Shown: positions 1 through 11,689, counted from the first letter of the stretch. The stretch is DNA of 64,000 nt from Scilla litardierei (GCA_030789695.1 CM061142.1:280171043-280235042), one strand, 5' to 3'. The notes: generated by a model not told the origin, from the letters alone. Numbers and translations: made by a program.

Positions 1-2
1 GA

Positions 3-1550
3 AAGACCTACACCCAAAAGGAGAAAGTCTCAAAAATTATTGACGAACTTCCTTCTTGTTGGAAGAAGCGTACCTTCGCCATCGAGGAAGGTAACGATAT
101 GAACAAATATACCGTTGTTCAACTAATGGGTACCTTGATGTCTTATGAGGTACGCAAGGATAGCAAGATGAAGATGCAAGATAAGATGAAGTCTTACTTG
201 AAGCAAGACGAGCCAAAGAAAAAGGCGATTGCGTTCAAGGCCGCTCCATCTACATCTACATCTACCGATGATGAAGACTCGGAAGACAAGTTGGACTTGG
301 AATCCATTGCCCTCATGGCAAAGAAGTTCAACCGATTCTTCCGGAAAGGTAATTTCAAGAACAAATCTAAATTTAGTTCTTTTAACGCCTCCGCTCCTTT
401 GTGTTTTAAATGCAACAAGCCAGGACACATGAAAGTGGATTGTCCTCAAAACAAACACAAGGAGAAGTGGAAGGCGCCAAAGTTTGACAAGTCAAAGAAG
501 TACAAGAAATGATACAAGAAAGGACTTGTCGGGACATTCACCGACTCCGACGAGGACTCCTCAAGTGGAGAGTCGGATGATGAGCAAGTGGAGCAAGCAC
601 ACATGTGCTTCATGGCAAGAGAGGAACATGATCAAGGATCTTCCTCCGATGATAGCGAGGATGAAGGCGATGAGGTAACTATGGACGAACTTAGATTAGC
701 TAACGAGCAAATTTGGTCTAAATATTCTAAATTAGTAAATAGATATACTAAGACCAAAGATGAGTTAATTAGTCTCCAAACCTCGCCTAAACCTATCGTC
801 ATCAACAATGACACCGTTATTGAAGATCTGAGAAATGAGATTGTAAATCTCAAATCTCAACTTGAGCATGTTCATATTGAGGAATCAGATGAACATGAGA
901 TGGCGGATTTGATTTCTCGAAACTCAACTTTGAGTATTGAGACTGAGAATCTCAAGTCTCGTGTTTGTGTACTCACATCGCAAGTATCCACTTTGGATGC
1001 TTCTATGCATTCTCTCACCGAGAAGTATGAGTGCACATTAGGCCGAATTAATAAATTCAATAAAGGTAAGGACCATTTGGATAATATCCTAAATGACCTA
1101 CTTCTGGCCAATCACCACATTGGCGTGGGGTATAAGATGGAACATTTGTCCAAGTCGGTGACTACCTTTGTTAGGCCAACTTCCGATGCCTCAACGAGTA
1201 AGAGCAAACACTCTATTGGTAGTTCATCTACCAATGGTGCTTCCACTTCGTACACACCCTCATTTGGAAAGAAACCCACTTTGGGTGGACCTCCAAAGAA
1301 GGGTCATGCTTATATGTACACCAATACCATGTCACGTAGGAACACACATCCTACTCCACATGTTCACACATATGATGATTTTTATGCACCACATCCACGG
1401 ACACGTGCACACCATGTGAGACACTCTCATGCACGTGTTCCTCCACATGCATATGTTCACCCACATCATCGTATGAACAATTATCATCATGCACCATTTC
1501 ATCATGTGCTTTATGCCTATTCACGACATGCATCACGTAGAAATCAATAA
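3..1550 (+). pseudogene. gag: SIR-1 gag (nucleocapsid), partial and interrupted
   Basis: Structural protein of the retrotransposon particle. The frame is open from base 3, so the N-terminus lies off-window. It carries a CCHC zinc knuckle (CFKCNKPGHMKVDC, about 408-449), which binds the RNA. A single in-frame TGA at 510-512 splits it, and the same frame then continues to TAA at 1548-1550. The second part is acidic, then heptad-like (about 690-1080, leucine-rich), then very rich in His, Tyr and Pro. SIR-2 encodes the same architecture at 17211-19442, which confirms that both halves belong to one gag. The long His-rich tail is unusual for copia gag and may be a Sirevirus trait. Confidence 0.88.
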
Positions 1551-1780
1551 CGCATGCATGCTCCCAATAGGAATAGGGCTCCCAAAATCTTCACTATTTG
1601 GAGCCCGAAGAACACAAGCATGAATGAAAAACAAGCTTACATGAATTCGTATTTTATGAATGTCGTGCATAATGATGATTTCATTGGGAAGTCTAAGTCC
1701 AATTGGACTTGGCTTCCAAAGGTCTAATCTTTTAGGACCCAATGACCTTGGGTACCATGGAATGATATGTTTATCTTTAG

Positions 1781-4700
1781 GTACTCAAGAAAAAGAAATG
1801 GAGCAATAAATCCAAATTTAGCTCCAAGAATAATTGGATACTCGATAGCGGGTGTTCAAAACACATGACGGGTGATGCTCAATTGCTCTCCGGAGTGGTG
1901 CCCATTGCAAATGGAAACCGAGTCGTCTTTGGAGGCAACGAGAGCGGAACCATCATAGGTGTTGGTAAAGTGGGTAATCCTTCTAAACTACTAATAAGTG
2001 ATGTTTACCTTGTTAAAGGATTAAACCACAATCTTATTTCAATAAGCCAACTTTGTGACAAAGGTTACAAAGTTAGCTTTGCGAAAGGAATGTGTCATAT
2101 TTTAAGAAAAGATAATAATGATTTATTATTCTCTGGCACACGCCATAAGGATATTTATATATTAGATCTTCCAAAATCACATGAACAATGTCTCATTGCC
2201 AACACAAGTGAACACCACTTATGACATCGACGTTTTGGTCATGTGAACTTTGGAACACTTTTTAAGCTTTCCAAGTTAAATTCTATTAGAGGCTTCCCTA
2301 AGCTTGTCTTTCAAAAGAAAAGCTTTTGTGACTCGTGTCAACGAGGCAAGCTTCCAAAGTCGTCATTTAAACCTAATAAAAGCATTTCTTCTAAGCGGCC
2401 TCTAGAGCTTTTACATCTAGATATTTTTGGGCCAACTAGAGTTTCTTCATTAGGAAATGCACAATATGGACTTGTCATCGTTGATGACTTTTCTAGATTT
2501 ACTTGGGTATTTTCCTTAAGTAATAAAAATGATGTTTTTGAAAACTTCACAATATTTGTTAAGAAAGTACAAAATCTCATTGGAACCACCATTGTCACTA
2601 TTCGTAGTGATCATGGAGGGGAATTTGAGAATGAGTCTTTCTCAAATTTTTGTGATGAAGTTGGTATTACTCACACCTTCTCTTTCCCTCGCGCACCTCC
2701 TCAAAATGGTGTTGTTGAGAGGAAGAATAGGACGCTAGTGGAATGCGCTCGCACTATGCTTGATGATAGCCAACTTGGCCATCAATTTTGGGCGGAAGCG
2801 GTACATACCGCTTGCTATGTGTTTAATAGGATACTTTTGAGGCCCTGCACCAAACAAACTTGTTATGAATTGTTGTTTGGTAGATTGCCTCAAGTTAAAC
2901 ATTTTCAAGTTTTCGATGCAAAATGTTTTATTAAAAACACGTATGGTAGTTTGGACAAATTTGATCCAAGATCCGATGAGGGGATATTTGTTGGATATTT
3001 CTCCTGTAGCAAAGCCTACCGGATATACAACAAACGAACCTCAACGATCGAGGAATCACTTCATGTTTCATTTAATGAAGGCTTTGTCCCTACTAGAATT
3101 ACTAATGATGATGACTCCATGGATGTCCTATGTGATTCAATTGGTAATTCTAAATCTATTGATTCTATTGATACTAACCCTACTAATGAATCTTTTGAGA
3201 ATGTTCCTAGTTATCAGTGAATTCCCAAACAGCTTCATACCGTTCGTGACCATCCTCATGAGCAAGTCATTGGCAACATCCTTGATATTGTCAAGACGAG
3301 ATCTCAAGTCAACTACTTCGCTCATTGTGCATTTGCCTCCTCGATAGAGCCAAAGAATATTAACGAAACATGCGAAGATAGTGCTTGGATCCTTGCCATG
3401 GAGGAAGAACTCATTCAATTCGAGAGGAATGAAGTTTGGGAGCTTGTTCCATTGCCATCGAAGAACCACACCGTTATAGGAACGAAGTGGTTTTTCAAGA
3501 ACAAGACCGACGAAAACCAAATCGTTGTCCGGAACAAAGCTCGGTTAGTAGCTCAAGGCTATCGGTAGGAGGAAGGTATTGATTTCGAAGAATCCTTTGC
3601 TCCGGTAGCTGGATTAGAATCAATTAGACTATTGTTATCTTTTGCATGCCATAAAGAATTTAAACTCTTTCAAATGGATGTAAAAAGTGCGTTTTTAAAT
3701 GGAGATGTTGTTGAGGAAGTTTATGTTTCTCAACCTCCGGGTTTTATAAATGAAAAATTTCCAAATCACGTTTTCAAACTTAAGAAAGCACTTTATGGTT
3801 TGAGACAAGCTCCTCGAGCTTGGTATGACCGTCTAAAGAATTTTCTTTTGGATTTGGGTTTTAAAATGGGAGAAGTTGATTCTACATTATTTGTTAAGTA
3901 TTCGAATAATGATATTATTTTAGTTCAAATTTATGTTGATGATATCATTTTCGGTGCTACTAACTTCACTCTTTGCGAAGAGTTTTCTAATGTTATGAAG
4001 GATCAATTTGAGATGAGCCACATGGGTGAGCTCAAGTATTTCTTAGGTCTCCAAATTCGCCAAATGAACGATGCAATCTTCATCCACCAAACTAAGTACA
4101 CGGTGGAGTTGCTAAAGCGATTTGGAATGGAGAATGCCTCCGGGAAGAAGACTCCAATGAGCACTACTACACATCTTGATAAAGATACGGACGGCAAAGA
4201 TGTAGACATTCGTCTATATCGAGGTATGATAGGTAGTTTATTATATCTTACCGCTAGTAGGCCCGATATTATGTTTGTCGTATGTGTATGTGCTCGTTAT
4301 CAGTCTCAACCTAAGGAATCTCACTTAGTAGCGGTAAAACGTATTTTCCGTTATTTAAGTTACACACTTGACTTTGGATTACTTTATGCAAAGTCTAGCA
4401 CATATGAGTTAATCTCATATAGTGACACAGATTATACGGGATGCAAATCCGACAGGAAAAGTACTAGTGACACTTGCCATTTTATAGGAAATTCTCTTGT
4501 CTCTTGGTTTTCCAAGAAGCAGAATTCCGTATCACTTTCAACCACCGAGGCGGAATATATTGCCGCCGGTGCTGCGTGTGCTCATGTTCTTTGGATGAGA
4601 CACACTCTTAAAGACTTTGGTATAAACTGTGATACTTGCCCTATCATGGTGACAACCAAAGTGCAATATGTCTCTCTAAGAATCCGGTACACCATTCCCG

Positions 4701-4881
4701 TTCGAAACACATAGATGTCCGACACCATTTCTTAGATGATCATGTTGCTAAAAAGGACATCATTTTAGTGTACGTTGAAACCCAGAAGCAAATCGCCGAT
4801 ATTTTCACGAAACCACTCAAGGAAGACTCCTTTGTGCGGTTACGTCGCGAATTGGGGATTATGGGTGAATCCGAGATTTAG
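1781..4881 (+). pseudogene. pol: SIR-1 pol polyprotein (PR-INT-RT-RH), disabled
   Basis: Copia-order polyprotein. The protease active site is DSGCS (about 1844). GAG-pre-integrase has the C-x2-C of FCDSCQRGK. The integrase catalytic Asp, Asp and Glu lie in [15 protein letters not shown] and [10 protein letters not shown] has [10 protein letters not shown] (about 3930). RNase H has [16 protein letters not shown] and STTEAEY. One frame runs through TGA 2222-2224 (Trp codon in SIR-2), TGA 3218-3220 and TAG 3566-3568 (Gln codon in SIR-2). A one-base frameshift near 4650 moves the RNase H tail into another frame, ending at 4881. Open sequence begins after TAG 1778-1780, and the equivalent stop exists in SIR-2. 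Not functional as it stands. Confidence 0.92.
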
Positions 4882-5132
4882 GATTCATATCTTCAATAAT
4901 CGTGCATGATATTAAAATTTCTTTATATATGCTCATGCAAGATTAATTGAGATTTTCTGGATTTTTGGTTGAATTTTCGGAATTTACGCTCGAATTATTC
5001 ATGAACGTCGTATTTAAGATTTTCGATGTTTAATGGGGTAGTATAATGATGTATGAGAGTATTTCGATGTATCGTCCAAGTGCGCGTATGAGAGAACTCA
5101 AAATTTCAGAATTTCAATTTTTTGGACTCTCT
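4882..5132 (+). other. SIR-1 spacer after pol
   Basis: AT-rich noncoding sequence directly after the pol stop and before the internal palindromic array. I see no ORF or structural RNA in it. The corresponding piece of SIR-2 (22695-22963) has the same position and base composition. Confidence 0.6.
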
Positions 5133-5402
5133 TAGTCGGTTCATGTTTATTGACCGACCGACTAGATTGCGTTCTAGTCGGTCAGTGAATGAACGCAGAC
5201 CGACTAACTCAAGCCCTAATTTTGGCTTCAGTTACTATTTGCACTTAGTCGGTTCAAGCTCATTGGCCGATCGACTAGATCGTCATCTAGTCGGTCAGCG
5301 CTTGAATTGTGACCGACTAACTGCGTCGGGGGCTGTTGCATCTTTTGGTCTTCTAGTCGACTTATACCCCTCCGCACCAACTAGTTTTCTTTCTAGTCGG
5401 TG
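5133..5402 (+). promoter_or_regulatory. SIR-1 internal palindromic array (CTAGTCGGT / ACCGACTAG)
   Basis: At least nine half-sites of the word CTAGTCGGT or its reverse complement occur within 270 bases, for example 5133-5140, 5153-5165, 5174-5182, 5199-5206, 5245-5252 and the end of the block near 5394-5402. The same word fills the LTR of this element (8585-9090) and is rare elsewhere in the window. It lies 5' of the second ORF (start 5669). By analogy with the other elements here it may be the upstream part of an internal promoter, but I see no convincing TATA box between the array and the ORF. Confidence 0.75.
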
Positions 5403-5668
5403 CGAAATTCCTCCAACCCCCGAAATCCCTTCGTATTCCTTCTCTCCTCCGCCGTTTGTGTCGACTTTTCCGGCCATCTTCAGCCATCTCCTCCGTTGCA
5501 GATCTCTTCCCCTCCTCCTGTCCACCTAGGTATCACTCTCCTCTAGCTTTTTAGGGTTTGACTCTAGCTCAAATTTCGATTTCTGTGTGTTTCTAGGGTT
5601 TCGACCTAGGGTTTCTTTGATTTCGCTTGTGTCGATCTCGTTCGATTGTGCGTTGTCTCGTCTCGATT

Positions 5669-7177
5669 ATGGCGAAGACACGTATCCCAATCGAACCCTC
5701 ACGTCCGTTACCCATGACCGTAGAGTCTCCGTCTACGGACCCCCCGCAACCCAAACGCCATTTCAAATCGACCCATCCATCGTCTTCCTCGCCTCCTCTT
5801 AAGAAGAAGAGGACGGCGATCACTAAGCCTAGATCTCAGCCCAAGCCTAGGAAGCAGACCGTGTCTCCAGCTTCATTCCGTGCTCCCACTCCTCCTGCTG
5901 ATTCTGACTCCGACACGGAATATATTCCGGAGTCCGAGCCTACCGCTAGGGATCCTACTCCTCCTCGTTCTAGCACTCGTCAGCCTAAGGGGAAGGCTCC
6001 CATGCCAGTAGGCGGTGTCGATATATCGTTATGTCATGATGACCCATTGTGTCTCGTGGCATACAATCGTATCGAACATTGTCCACTGTTATTGGAGCAC
6101 TTCGTTCAGTTCTCCGACTTCCCTCATCTCGCCGATCTTCTTTCTCATAGCGGCCTCATTGACTATCTTCGCCATGACCCTAAGGCGAATCCTCACTCAT
6201 ACCCCCGTCTAGTCAAGCTTTTCTATGCGAACCGTGTTCGCGGTCAGTATGACGAGACCCATTCCATTGAGACGACTGTCTTGGGGACACCGATTGTCCT
6301 CACAGCGGAAATCTTAGGGTATTTGATTGGTGTCTCCTCTTCTGGCCTTCTTCCAGCTGATATCTCTGTCGATGACATTTCTGCTCTTGATCAGGCCATG
6401 CTCGCCGAAATGTTTCATGTTATCCCTCCTGCCATGATTGGCGTTCCATCCAAATCTTTCAAGCCAAACGCATGGGTACTAAATCTTATCCTAAAGTCGT
6501 GCCTCCTTCCGAAGTACGGCTCATCGAGCTTGCAATCCCACCCATTCCTTAAGCTGATCTATGCTCTCTTCATGGGGAGCGAGATCAATTGGGCTAGGAT
6601 TATTCTTGATAAGATGGATTCTTTCGAGTGTATCCGAAAGACCACGAAATCTGCGCACATCCCATACCATTGCCTTCTGACACTAGTCTTTTGTCACTTC
6701 GGTGTCCCTCTCCCTCCCGATGATGAGCGTCCTCTTGGTCCCCCTCTGAATGCGACAGCCGTCAAGAAGTCTCTTGCGACGCTTCGTCACGTTCAGAGGA
6801 CGACCCCTTCAGCCTCTACTTCAGCTACTCCTCCACGTCCTACTCCTACTCTCGCTGAGCTTGCTCGTTTGTTGAGACATGTGGAGTCTCGTTGTGCTCG
6901 TTCTGAGGCGATGCTAGCTCGCATCTGCTCTTATTTGGGCATTGAGGTTCCTCCGTCTGTTTCTGACGATGAGGAGATGGATGAGGATGAGCTCCAGGAG
7001 CTTGTTGGATCTGCTGCTCGTGCCCCAGAGGGTACGTCTGCTGCTGTTGCTACTTCTGCCGGTGCCCCCGAGAGCAACCTGTTGCCACCATTCCTCCGGT
7101 GGATACTTTGTCTGGTGCTCCCGAGGCCACTCCTGTTGCGACACTCCCGTCTGTGGACACTCCCGTTGACCCGGTGA
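5669..7177 (+). CDS. SIR-1 second ORF: plant retrotransposon accessory ('env-like') protein
   Basis: ATG at 5669 gives the most conserved-looking start; the frame opens slightly upstream. The N-terminal ~110 residues are P/S/T-rich, with a basic KKKR patch (residue ~45) and an acidic DSDSDTEY stretch. The middle (~110-340) contains YPRLVKLFYANR and TTVLGTPIVLTAEILG, which recall the plant-specific 'putative plant transposon protein' domain (from memory). Around residue 395-430 is a heptad-like helix (LAELARLLRHVESR), followed by an acidic tail. No signal peptide or membrane helix is visible, so a true envelope role is unlikely. A frameshift near 7080 alters the last ~30 residues; the other frame stays open to about 7233. 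This is the best-preserved second ORF in the window. Confidence 0.8.
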   Translation: MAKTRIPIEPSRPLPMTVESPSTDPPQPKRHFKSTHPSSSSPPLKKKRTAITKPRSQPKPRKQTVSPASFRAPTPPADSDSDTEYIPESEPTARDPTPPRSSTRQPKGKAPMPVGGVDISLCHDDPLCLVAYNRIEHCPLLLEHFVQFSDFPHLADLLSHSGLIDYLRHDPKANPHSYPRLVKLFYANRVRGQYDETHSIETTVLGTPIVLTAEILGYLIGVSSSGLLPADISVDDISALDQAMLAEMFHVIPPAMIGVPSKSFKPNAWVLNLILKSCLLPKYGSSSLQSHPFLKLIYALFMGSEINWARIILDKMDSFECIRKTTKSAHIPYHCLLTLVFCHFGVPLPPDDERPLGPPLNATAVKKSLATLRHVQRTTPSASTSATPPRPTPTLAELARLLRHVESRCARSEAMLARICSYLGIEVPPSVSDDEEMDEDELQELVGSAARAPEGTSAAVATSAGAPESNLLPPFLRWILCLVLPRPLLLRHSRLWTLPLTR

Positions 7178-8161
7178 CCACCACCCCTCCTGCAGAGCTT
7201 GCTGCTGCTGCTGACCCTGCCTCCACCTCCTGAGCCTGCTTGGAGGACTCTCCCTATGCACATTGGATGATATACCTGTTGTGAGAGTGTGGGGTAGGAT
7301 AGTTTGGGTGGTTCTGGATTTTGATGTATTTTGATGTATTTTGGATGGATGTCTGTATGTTTTGAGATACTTCGATATCTGTTGTGATATATATTGTATG
7401 ATGTGCTCCGATCTCTCGATCGTTATTTTGTATGTTGGCGGATGTATACTTTTGATGTATCCATGTTTGATATATATATATATATATACATCGTTTTGCC
7501 TTTTACTTCTTTTGTGCACATGATATTTTTGTCTCTGATGTTGACTTCGTCGCTCGACGATTACTCTTGAATTAATAGAAATTATTTCTATGAAAACAGA
7601 GAATTGTTTTTCATGCACTTAATTCATTAAGAATGTTGATATTGGAGAGTATATTCCATAACTCAATATGTGAAATTAATTTGAGTTTTGATGATTTTAT
7701 TTTTCGATTTTCGACTATGGTCTTGTTAGCATGCTTTGATTTACTTCGTATTTTCCTTTGGTGTCATTTGGACCGTGGTCGTATTCTACGACTCCCGTGC
7801 TTTTATTTTAGCCATTGTAGTTGTCATTGATCTCCTCCCGCTCTTTTTGCTTATGCCAAAGGGGGAGAGAATTAATAATGACGATAATGACGATGTGCTA
7901 AATGATAATTTAAATCAATTTACCGTGAATCTAATTTGATATGTTAGATTCAGGGGGAGTTAAGATATAAAAATGGATTTCAAATCCGATATTTCAATAA
8001 TTGATTCACATTTTATACTTTACTCGTCTGCTTGATGCGTATGATTATTATTTATTTTGGAATTAACGTGTCATCAATGCAGGGGGAGTAAGTAAATTTC
8101 TTTTGATTCATTATTTTTTATTATTATTTATGTTGGTTTGTCATCACCAAAAGAGGGAGAA
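7178..8161 (+). other. SIR-1 3' noncoding region with four polypurine tracts
   Basis: AT-rich, with an AT microsatellite at 7469-7488. Four polypurine-tract-like motifs run towards the LTR: AAAGGGGGAGAGA (7858-7870), CAGGGGGAGTT (7951-7961), CAGGGGGAGTAAG (8080-8092) and AAAAGAGGGAGAA (8149-8161). The last touches the LTR and is the probable plus-strand primer. SIR-2 has the same four. Multiple PPTs are a reported Sirevirus trait. Confidence 0.8.
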
Positions 8162-8584
8162 TGTTGAGTATTGACTCCCCGGTTTTGGGTTTTGATGATG
8201 AACAAACATAAATATCGTGAACTAACTCTTTGTGAGCGCAGCTATGGAGATCGTCGCCAAATTTCTATGAACATCAAAAGCGACGTCTCGAGACTTCTCA
8301 AAGCGCATGATCGTGTGCTTGGAGCTTCGTTGAAGCTCAAGGACTATTATTGAAGTCAAGAAGATTCGATTGAAGCTTTTGAAGACGGTTCGTCAAGTTT
8401 TATTTTTAGTCTTCTAGCTTCGTTTCGTAGATTGTTAAGCCTTGAGTATGTCTTACGTTTTAATCCTCATAACGCTCATATCTTATAGCTAGGATCTTAT
8501 TAGAAGCCCATAGAATCTTTCCCGAAGCTTAACGCTTCTTATCGCGGCTTCTTGTGCATGTTAGTTGGTTCAAGAAGAAGAACC

Positions 8585-9090
8585 AACCGACTAGATGACA
8601 ATCTAGTCGATCGGCAAAGCTTCTTGAACCGACTAGAATGCATTCTCAATTTTCAGCTCACTTACTGTTGACAGTTAGTCGGTCCAAGAAGGTTCACCGA
8701 CCGACTAGTTGTGAAACTAGTCGGTTAGGAATCCTTCTTAGACCGACTAGTTGAGCTTCCACTGTTCAGCCTAACTTACTGTTTATAGTTAGTCGGTCAA
8801 AGCACAACGACCGACCGACTAGTTGAGAAACTAGTCGGTTAGAAGTTGTTCTTAAACTGACTAGCTGTATTTGAATTCAGACTATTTGATTTCATCTCTT
8901 AGTCGGTCAAAGTTCACTCACCGACCGACTAGTTGTGAAACTAGTCGGTTGACAAGTCTTCTTGGACTGACTAGTTCTATATTCCCTGAACTTCTCTATT
9001 AACTGTTCACCTCTTAGTCGGTTCATGTTGAATCACCGACCGACTAGTTGATGAACTAGTCGGTCAGTGGTCCTTCTTTGACCGACTAGT
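8585..9090 (+). promoter_or_regulatory. SIR-1 LTR palindromic array, quasi-tandem
   Basis: About four units of 109-116 bp, beginning near 8675, 8790, 8900 and 9015, plus a partial unit at 8585-8636. Each unit has the order TAGTCGGT, a doubled ACCGACCGACTAG, a short spacer, CTAGTCGGT, about 20 bases, then ACCGACTAG. The inner pair can form a hairpin with a short loop. The array stops about 66 bases before the TATA box. Confidence 0.85.
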
Positions 9091-9155
9091 CTGCTTCAGA
9101 ATAGAGTCGTTGGAGCATTAATTGCCACGAATTTTGCTCTCTCTTTCCTCTATCC

Positions 9156-9163
9156 TATTTATA
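9156..9163 (+). promoter_or_regulatory. SIR-1 LTR TATA box (TATTTATA)
   Basis: TATTTATA directly downstream of the palindromic array, at the place where SIR-2 has TATAAATA. It marks the U3/R side of the LTR; transcription would start about 30 bases further on. Confidence 0.6.
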
Positions 9164-9514
9164 CTTGGAGGGCTGCTTTCATAGCATTAAAAGGCTGATA
9201 TTTATTGAAGTTTAGAGATCAAAGAGAAGCAATTAATTCTCATTCAAAGCTCTTTCATTTCTCACTTGAATCTCTCCCTCACTCTTATTTCAAAAGAGAG
9301 ATTCATTGATTGTGAGCCTTCCAAGCCAAGAGCTTGATCCAAGGTCACCAACAACTCCCTAGGCCTCCATTGCTGGTCTACATCTTGGAGCTAGGGTTTG
9401 GTGCCTTCATCTTCCCCAAAATCCTTCTTGCCCTAATTCGTAAGTTTACTCAAGGCATAGGATTTTGTTGGTAAGCATTTCATATTTCAATTTACTTTGA
9501 ATATTGCAAGTTTT

Positions 9515-9725
9515 ACTCTCGGTTGTGAGAGTTTGTTTGTGATTCCGGTTTGTGGGAGTCACAATTTCATTTGTGTATGATTTGATCTTGTAGAGGTTTT
9601 TACAAGTATTTCATAGTGCAAATTTGAGTTAGAAGTTTCTAACTCAAGTATCCGGAGGGGATCCGGGTGTTTGGGACGTAGGATCACCGGGAACAAGTCG
9701 GGGAGACTTGGGTGGATCCGAACCC
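9515..9725 (+). other. SIR-1 U5 hairpin series
   Basis: In order: ACTCTC/GAGAGT with loop GGTTGT (9515-9532); GTGATTCC/GGGAGTCAC (about 9538-9562); CTTGTA/TACAAG (9587-9606); TTGAGTTAGAA/TTCTAACTCAA (9624-9647); and a compound stem with GGATC...GATCC outside and CAAGTC/GACTTG inside (about 9681-9719). SIR-2 has the same five in the same order with compensating changes, so pairing is probably maintained. Confidence 0.7.
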
Positions 9726-9892
9726 GTTATATCGTCTGTTTGCGATTGCATTTCTTTGTTGTCTATATTTACATTTCCGCATTGTTGGTTGAGTTTGCAA
9801 GATAATTAGGAATTATCTTCTTAATTATTTTAAAGTACTATTCACCCCCCCTCTAGTACTTGTGCAGTAGCTACGTAGGGCATTACAGATAT

Positions 9893-10640
9893 CTCGCGAC
9901 ATTGCGGATTTGCGTCTGTTGGACCCAGAGATTGAAGCCACCACAAGGAGACTCGACGCCGAAAGAAGGAGATAAGCCCTCGAAACGATGGAGGAGATAG
10001 AGAATCCCAAGAATAGTCCCGAACCACCATCTGCTAGATCGCTCCTGGACTACTCCATGCCCTTTAATGGGTCAACATCTAGCATTCGTCGGTCGACGGT
10101 GGTGCCAAACAACTTTGAGCTCAAGCCATCCTTGGTGGACTTCCTTCAAAGGGACCAATTCTCAGGGTCCCCCTCGGAGAACCGAAACGACCATCTCAAT
10201 AATTTTCTGGAGAAGATGGATACGCTGAAGATGAATGGCGTCACCAACGACACCATTAGGCTAAGATTATTCCCTTTCTCTCTTAGGGATAAGGCTAAAG
10301 ATTGACTTAGAAACCATAGTTCCAACACATTCACCACATGAGAGAGTTTATCTCTCGCATTTCTAACGAAATATTCTCCTTCGGGAAAAAACAGCGAAGA
10401 TGCAAAATGAGATAACGAACTTCAATTAACCGGAGCGGGAGTCATTATATGAAGTCTGGGATAGGTTTAAAGACCTCCAATGAATTTGCCCGCACCACGT
10501 CGTACCCGTCTGGTTGCTCGTCCAGGCTTTTTACAACGGATTGACGCCAACCGTGAGAATGTCCATCGATGTGAAGTGAGATACGATAGTCGACCGTGTG
10601 GACCAAGTGGATCTCCTTGAAAAAGCAATCAAGGAGACAA
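9893..10640 (+). pseudogene. gag: ATH-1 gag remnant
   Basis: Recognisable against the ATH-2 and ATH-3 gag. LLDPEIE matches FDPEIE of ATH-3, and the block around 10080-10305 (NFELKPSLVDFLQRDQFSG, RLRLFPFSLRDKAKD) matches the retrotransposon gag domain. Two Trp codons have become TGA (10303-10305 and 10339-10341), and more stops follow in the DRFKDLQ and FYNGL segments (10440-10640). The protease segment seen in ATH-2 and ATH-3 is missing: the sequence passes quickly to the GGGAGGCAACCCC motif at 10948. Most degraded gag in the window, consistent with ATH-1 being the oldest Athila-type layer. Confidence 0.8.
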
Positions 10641-11090
10641 ACTTGGAGGAGCTATTTCTGAGTGACAAAGTGGAACCCCCATCGGGAGAGAGGCTAAGTT
10701 GAAGGAATTGATGACGGAGTAGGAGTACGAGGAAGCCTCCAAGGGAAATCTCAAGGAGAAGCCGCCATGATCACAAAAAACAACTAGATCCGAAGAGATG
10801 GAGAACCAAGGAGGGAACCACCTGGAGCTGAACGAGAAGGAGAACCATGGAGATGAGCAAATCCAGGATTTCTCCACCCTCAAACTGTCATGACGACACC
10901 AATGTGGGGAGTCGAGATCACGACTTAAAACGAGCGCTTCTTGGGAGGCAACCCCAGTGTTTATGAATTAGTTTTTATATTTTGATTTTGATCATGGCTC
11001 TAGCTTTGATTAGCCACCATTTTCCTTTTTGAATAAGCCCCCAAAACCCAGAATTTAACTAAGTGTATGTCTGCATGTAGGAAGAAGCAT
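10641..11090 (+). other. ATH-1 degraded tail of gag and post-gag spacer
   Basis: Purine-rich sequence with no usable frame. At 10930-10960 it has the conserved CGAGCGCTT followed by TTGGGAGGCAACCCCA, which also follows the gag-protease stop in ATH-2 and ATH-3. That anchors the end of the deleted protease/pol region. Confidence 0.6.
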
Positions 11091-11682
11091 CCACACGGCC
11101 TCGTCACACAAATCCTCACGGCCTCATAGAGAATGGGAGAAGAATAAAACAACGTGCCCACACGAGGATGACACGCACGGCCGCGTCGAGTAAGGTTAAT
11201 TCTAAACCCTAAGTCTTTCCATTCCACATGACTGCGTCGTTAAGTTGACGCGGCTGCGTAACTTACTGTAGGATCAAGCCCACATCACACTTCTTAGAAG
11301 ATTTTTGCAACCGCGTCGTTTCACATGACGTGACCGCGAAAACTCTTACTTTTAACCCGATTCACGCGGCCGTTTAAACCATTTACAAACGGGCCGTGTA
11401 TATCTCTATAAATTTGAGCCCAAAATTCCAACTTCTTAGAAAATTTTCGCGACCGCGTCGGTTTACATGACGCGGCCGTGTCGATCTCCATTTTTGGACA
11501 AATCGACCCTGTCGTTTTAATTTAATCCACGCGGCTGCGAAACTCTCTGTATTCCAAGGCCAAAAATCTTCAAAATGAAAAAGAGTTTTCGCGGCCGCGT
11601 TGTTAAGTCGACGCGACCGCATCAACCCCATTTTCAGATCAACTCCATGTGGCCTTTTCATTTCATTCATGCAGCCCGCGTC
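11091..11682 (+). promoter_or_regulatory. ATH-1 internal palindromic array (GACGCGGCCGCGTC family)
   Basis: About a dozen sites related to GACGCGGCCGCGTC, often as facing pairs: GACCGCGTCG followed by GACGCGGCC near 11450-11480, and GCGGCCGCGTT followed by GACGCGACCGC near 11590-11620. The same word fills the ATH-1 LTR at 62115-62510. The last site (CCCGCGTC, ending 11682) is 7 bases from a TATA box at 11690. Confidence 0.75.
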
Positions 11683-11689
11683 TCCGGCC

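Larger units (their letters stand above)
1..9887 (+). mobile_element. SIR-1: Sirevirus-like Ty1/copia retrotransposon, left end off-window
   Basis: The order is gag with a zinc knuckle, pol (protease-integrase-RT-RNase H, the copia order), a long spacer with a palindromic array, a second ORF, a 3' untranslated region with repeated polypurine tracts, and a 3' LTR ending TTACA at 9887. That extra ORF between pol and the 3' LTR plus repeated polypurine tracts is the Sirevirus (Maximus/SIRE) layout. The element sits in the gag of ATH-1, because Athila-type gag resumes immediately at 9888. The 5' LTR and the left target duplication are outside the window; the right copy would be GATAT (9888-9892). 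Confidence 0.93.
8162..9887 (+). repeat. SIR-1 3' LTR (TGTTGAG...TTACA)
   Basis: 1726 bp, from TGTTGAG right after the polypurine tract to TTACA. It aligns in layout with the SIR-2 LTRs: palindromic array, TATA box, then a U5 with a hairpin series, and a C-rich stretch (CACCCCCCCTCTAGT at 9843-9857) just before the end, as in SIR-2. Athila-type gag sequence begins directly after it. Confidence 0.92.

Noticed and set aside
7470..7490. TATATATA run as a promoter for a downstream gene in SIR-1
   Set aside because: It is a dinucleotide microsatellite in the 3' noncoding region, with no ORF or array associated.
8585..9090. CRISPR-like regular short palindromic repeats
   Set aside because: The sites are degenerate, both orientations mix, spacers are themselves repeated, there are no cas genes, and the block is inside a plant LTR upstream of a TATA box.
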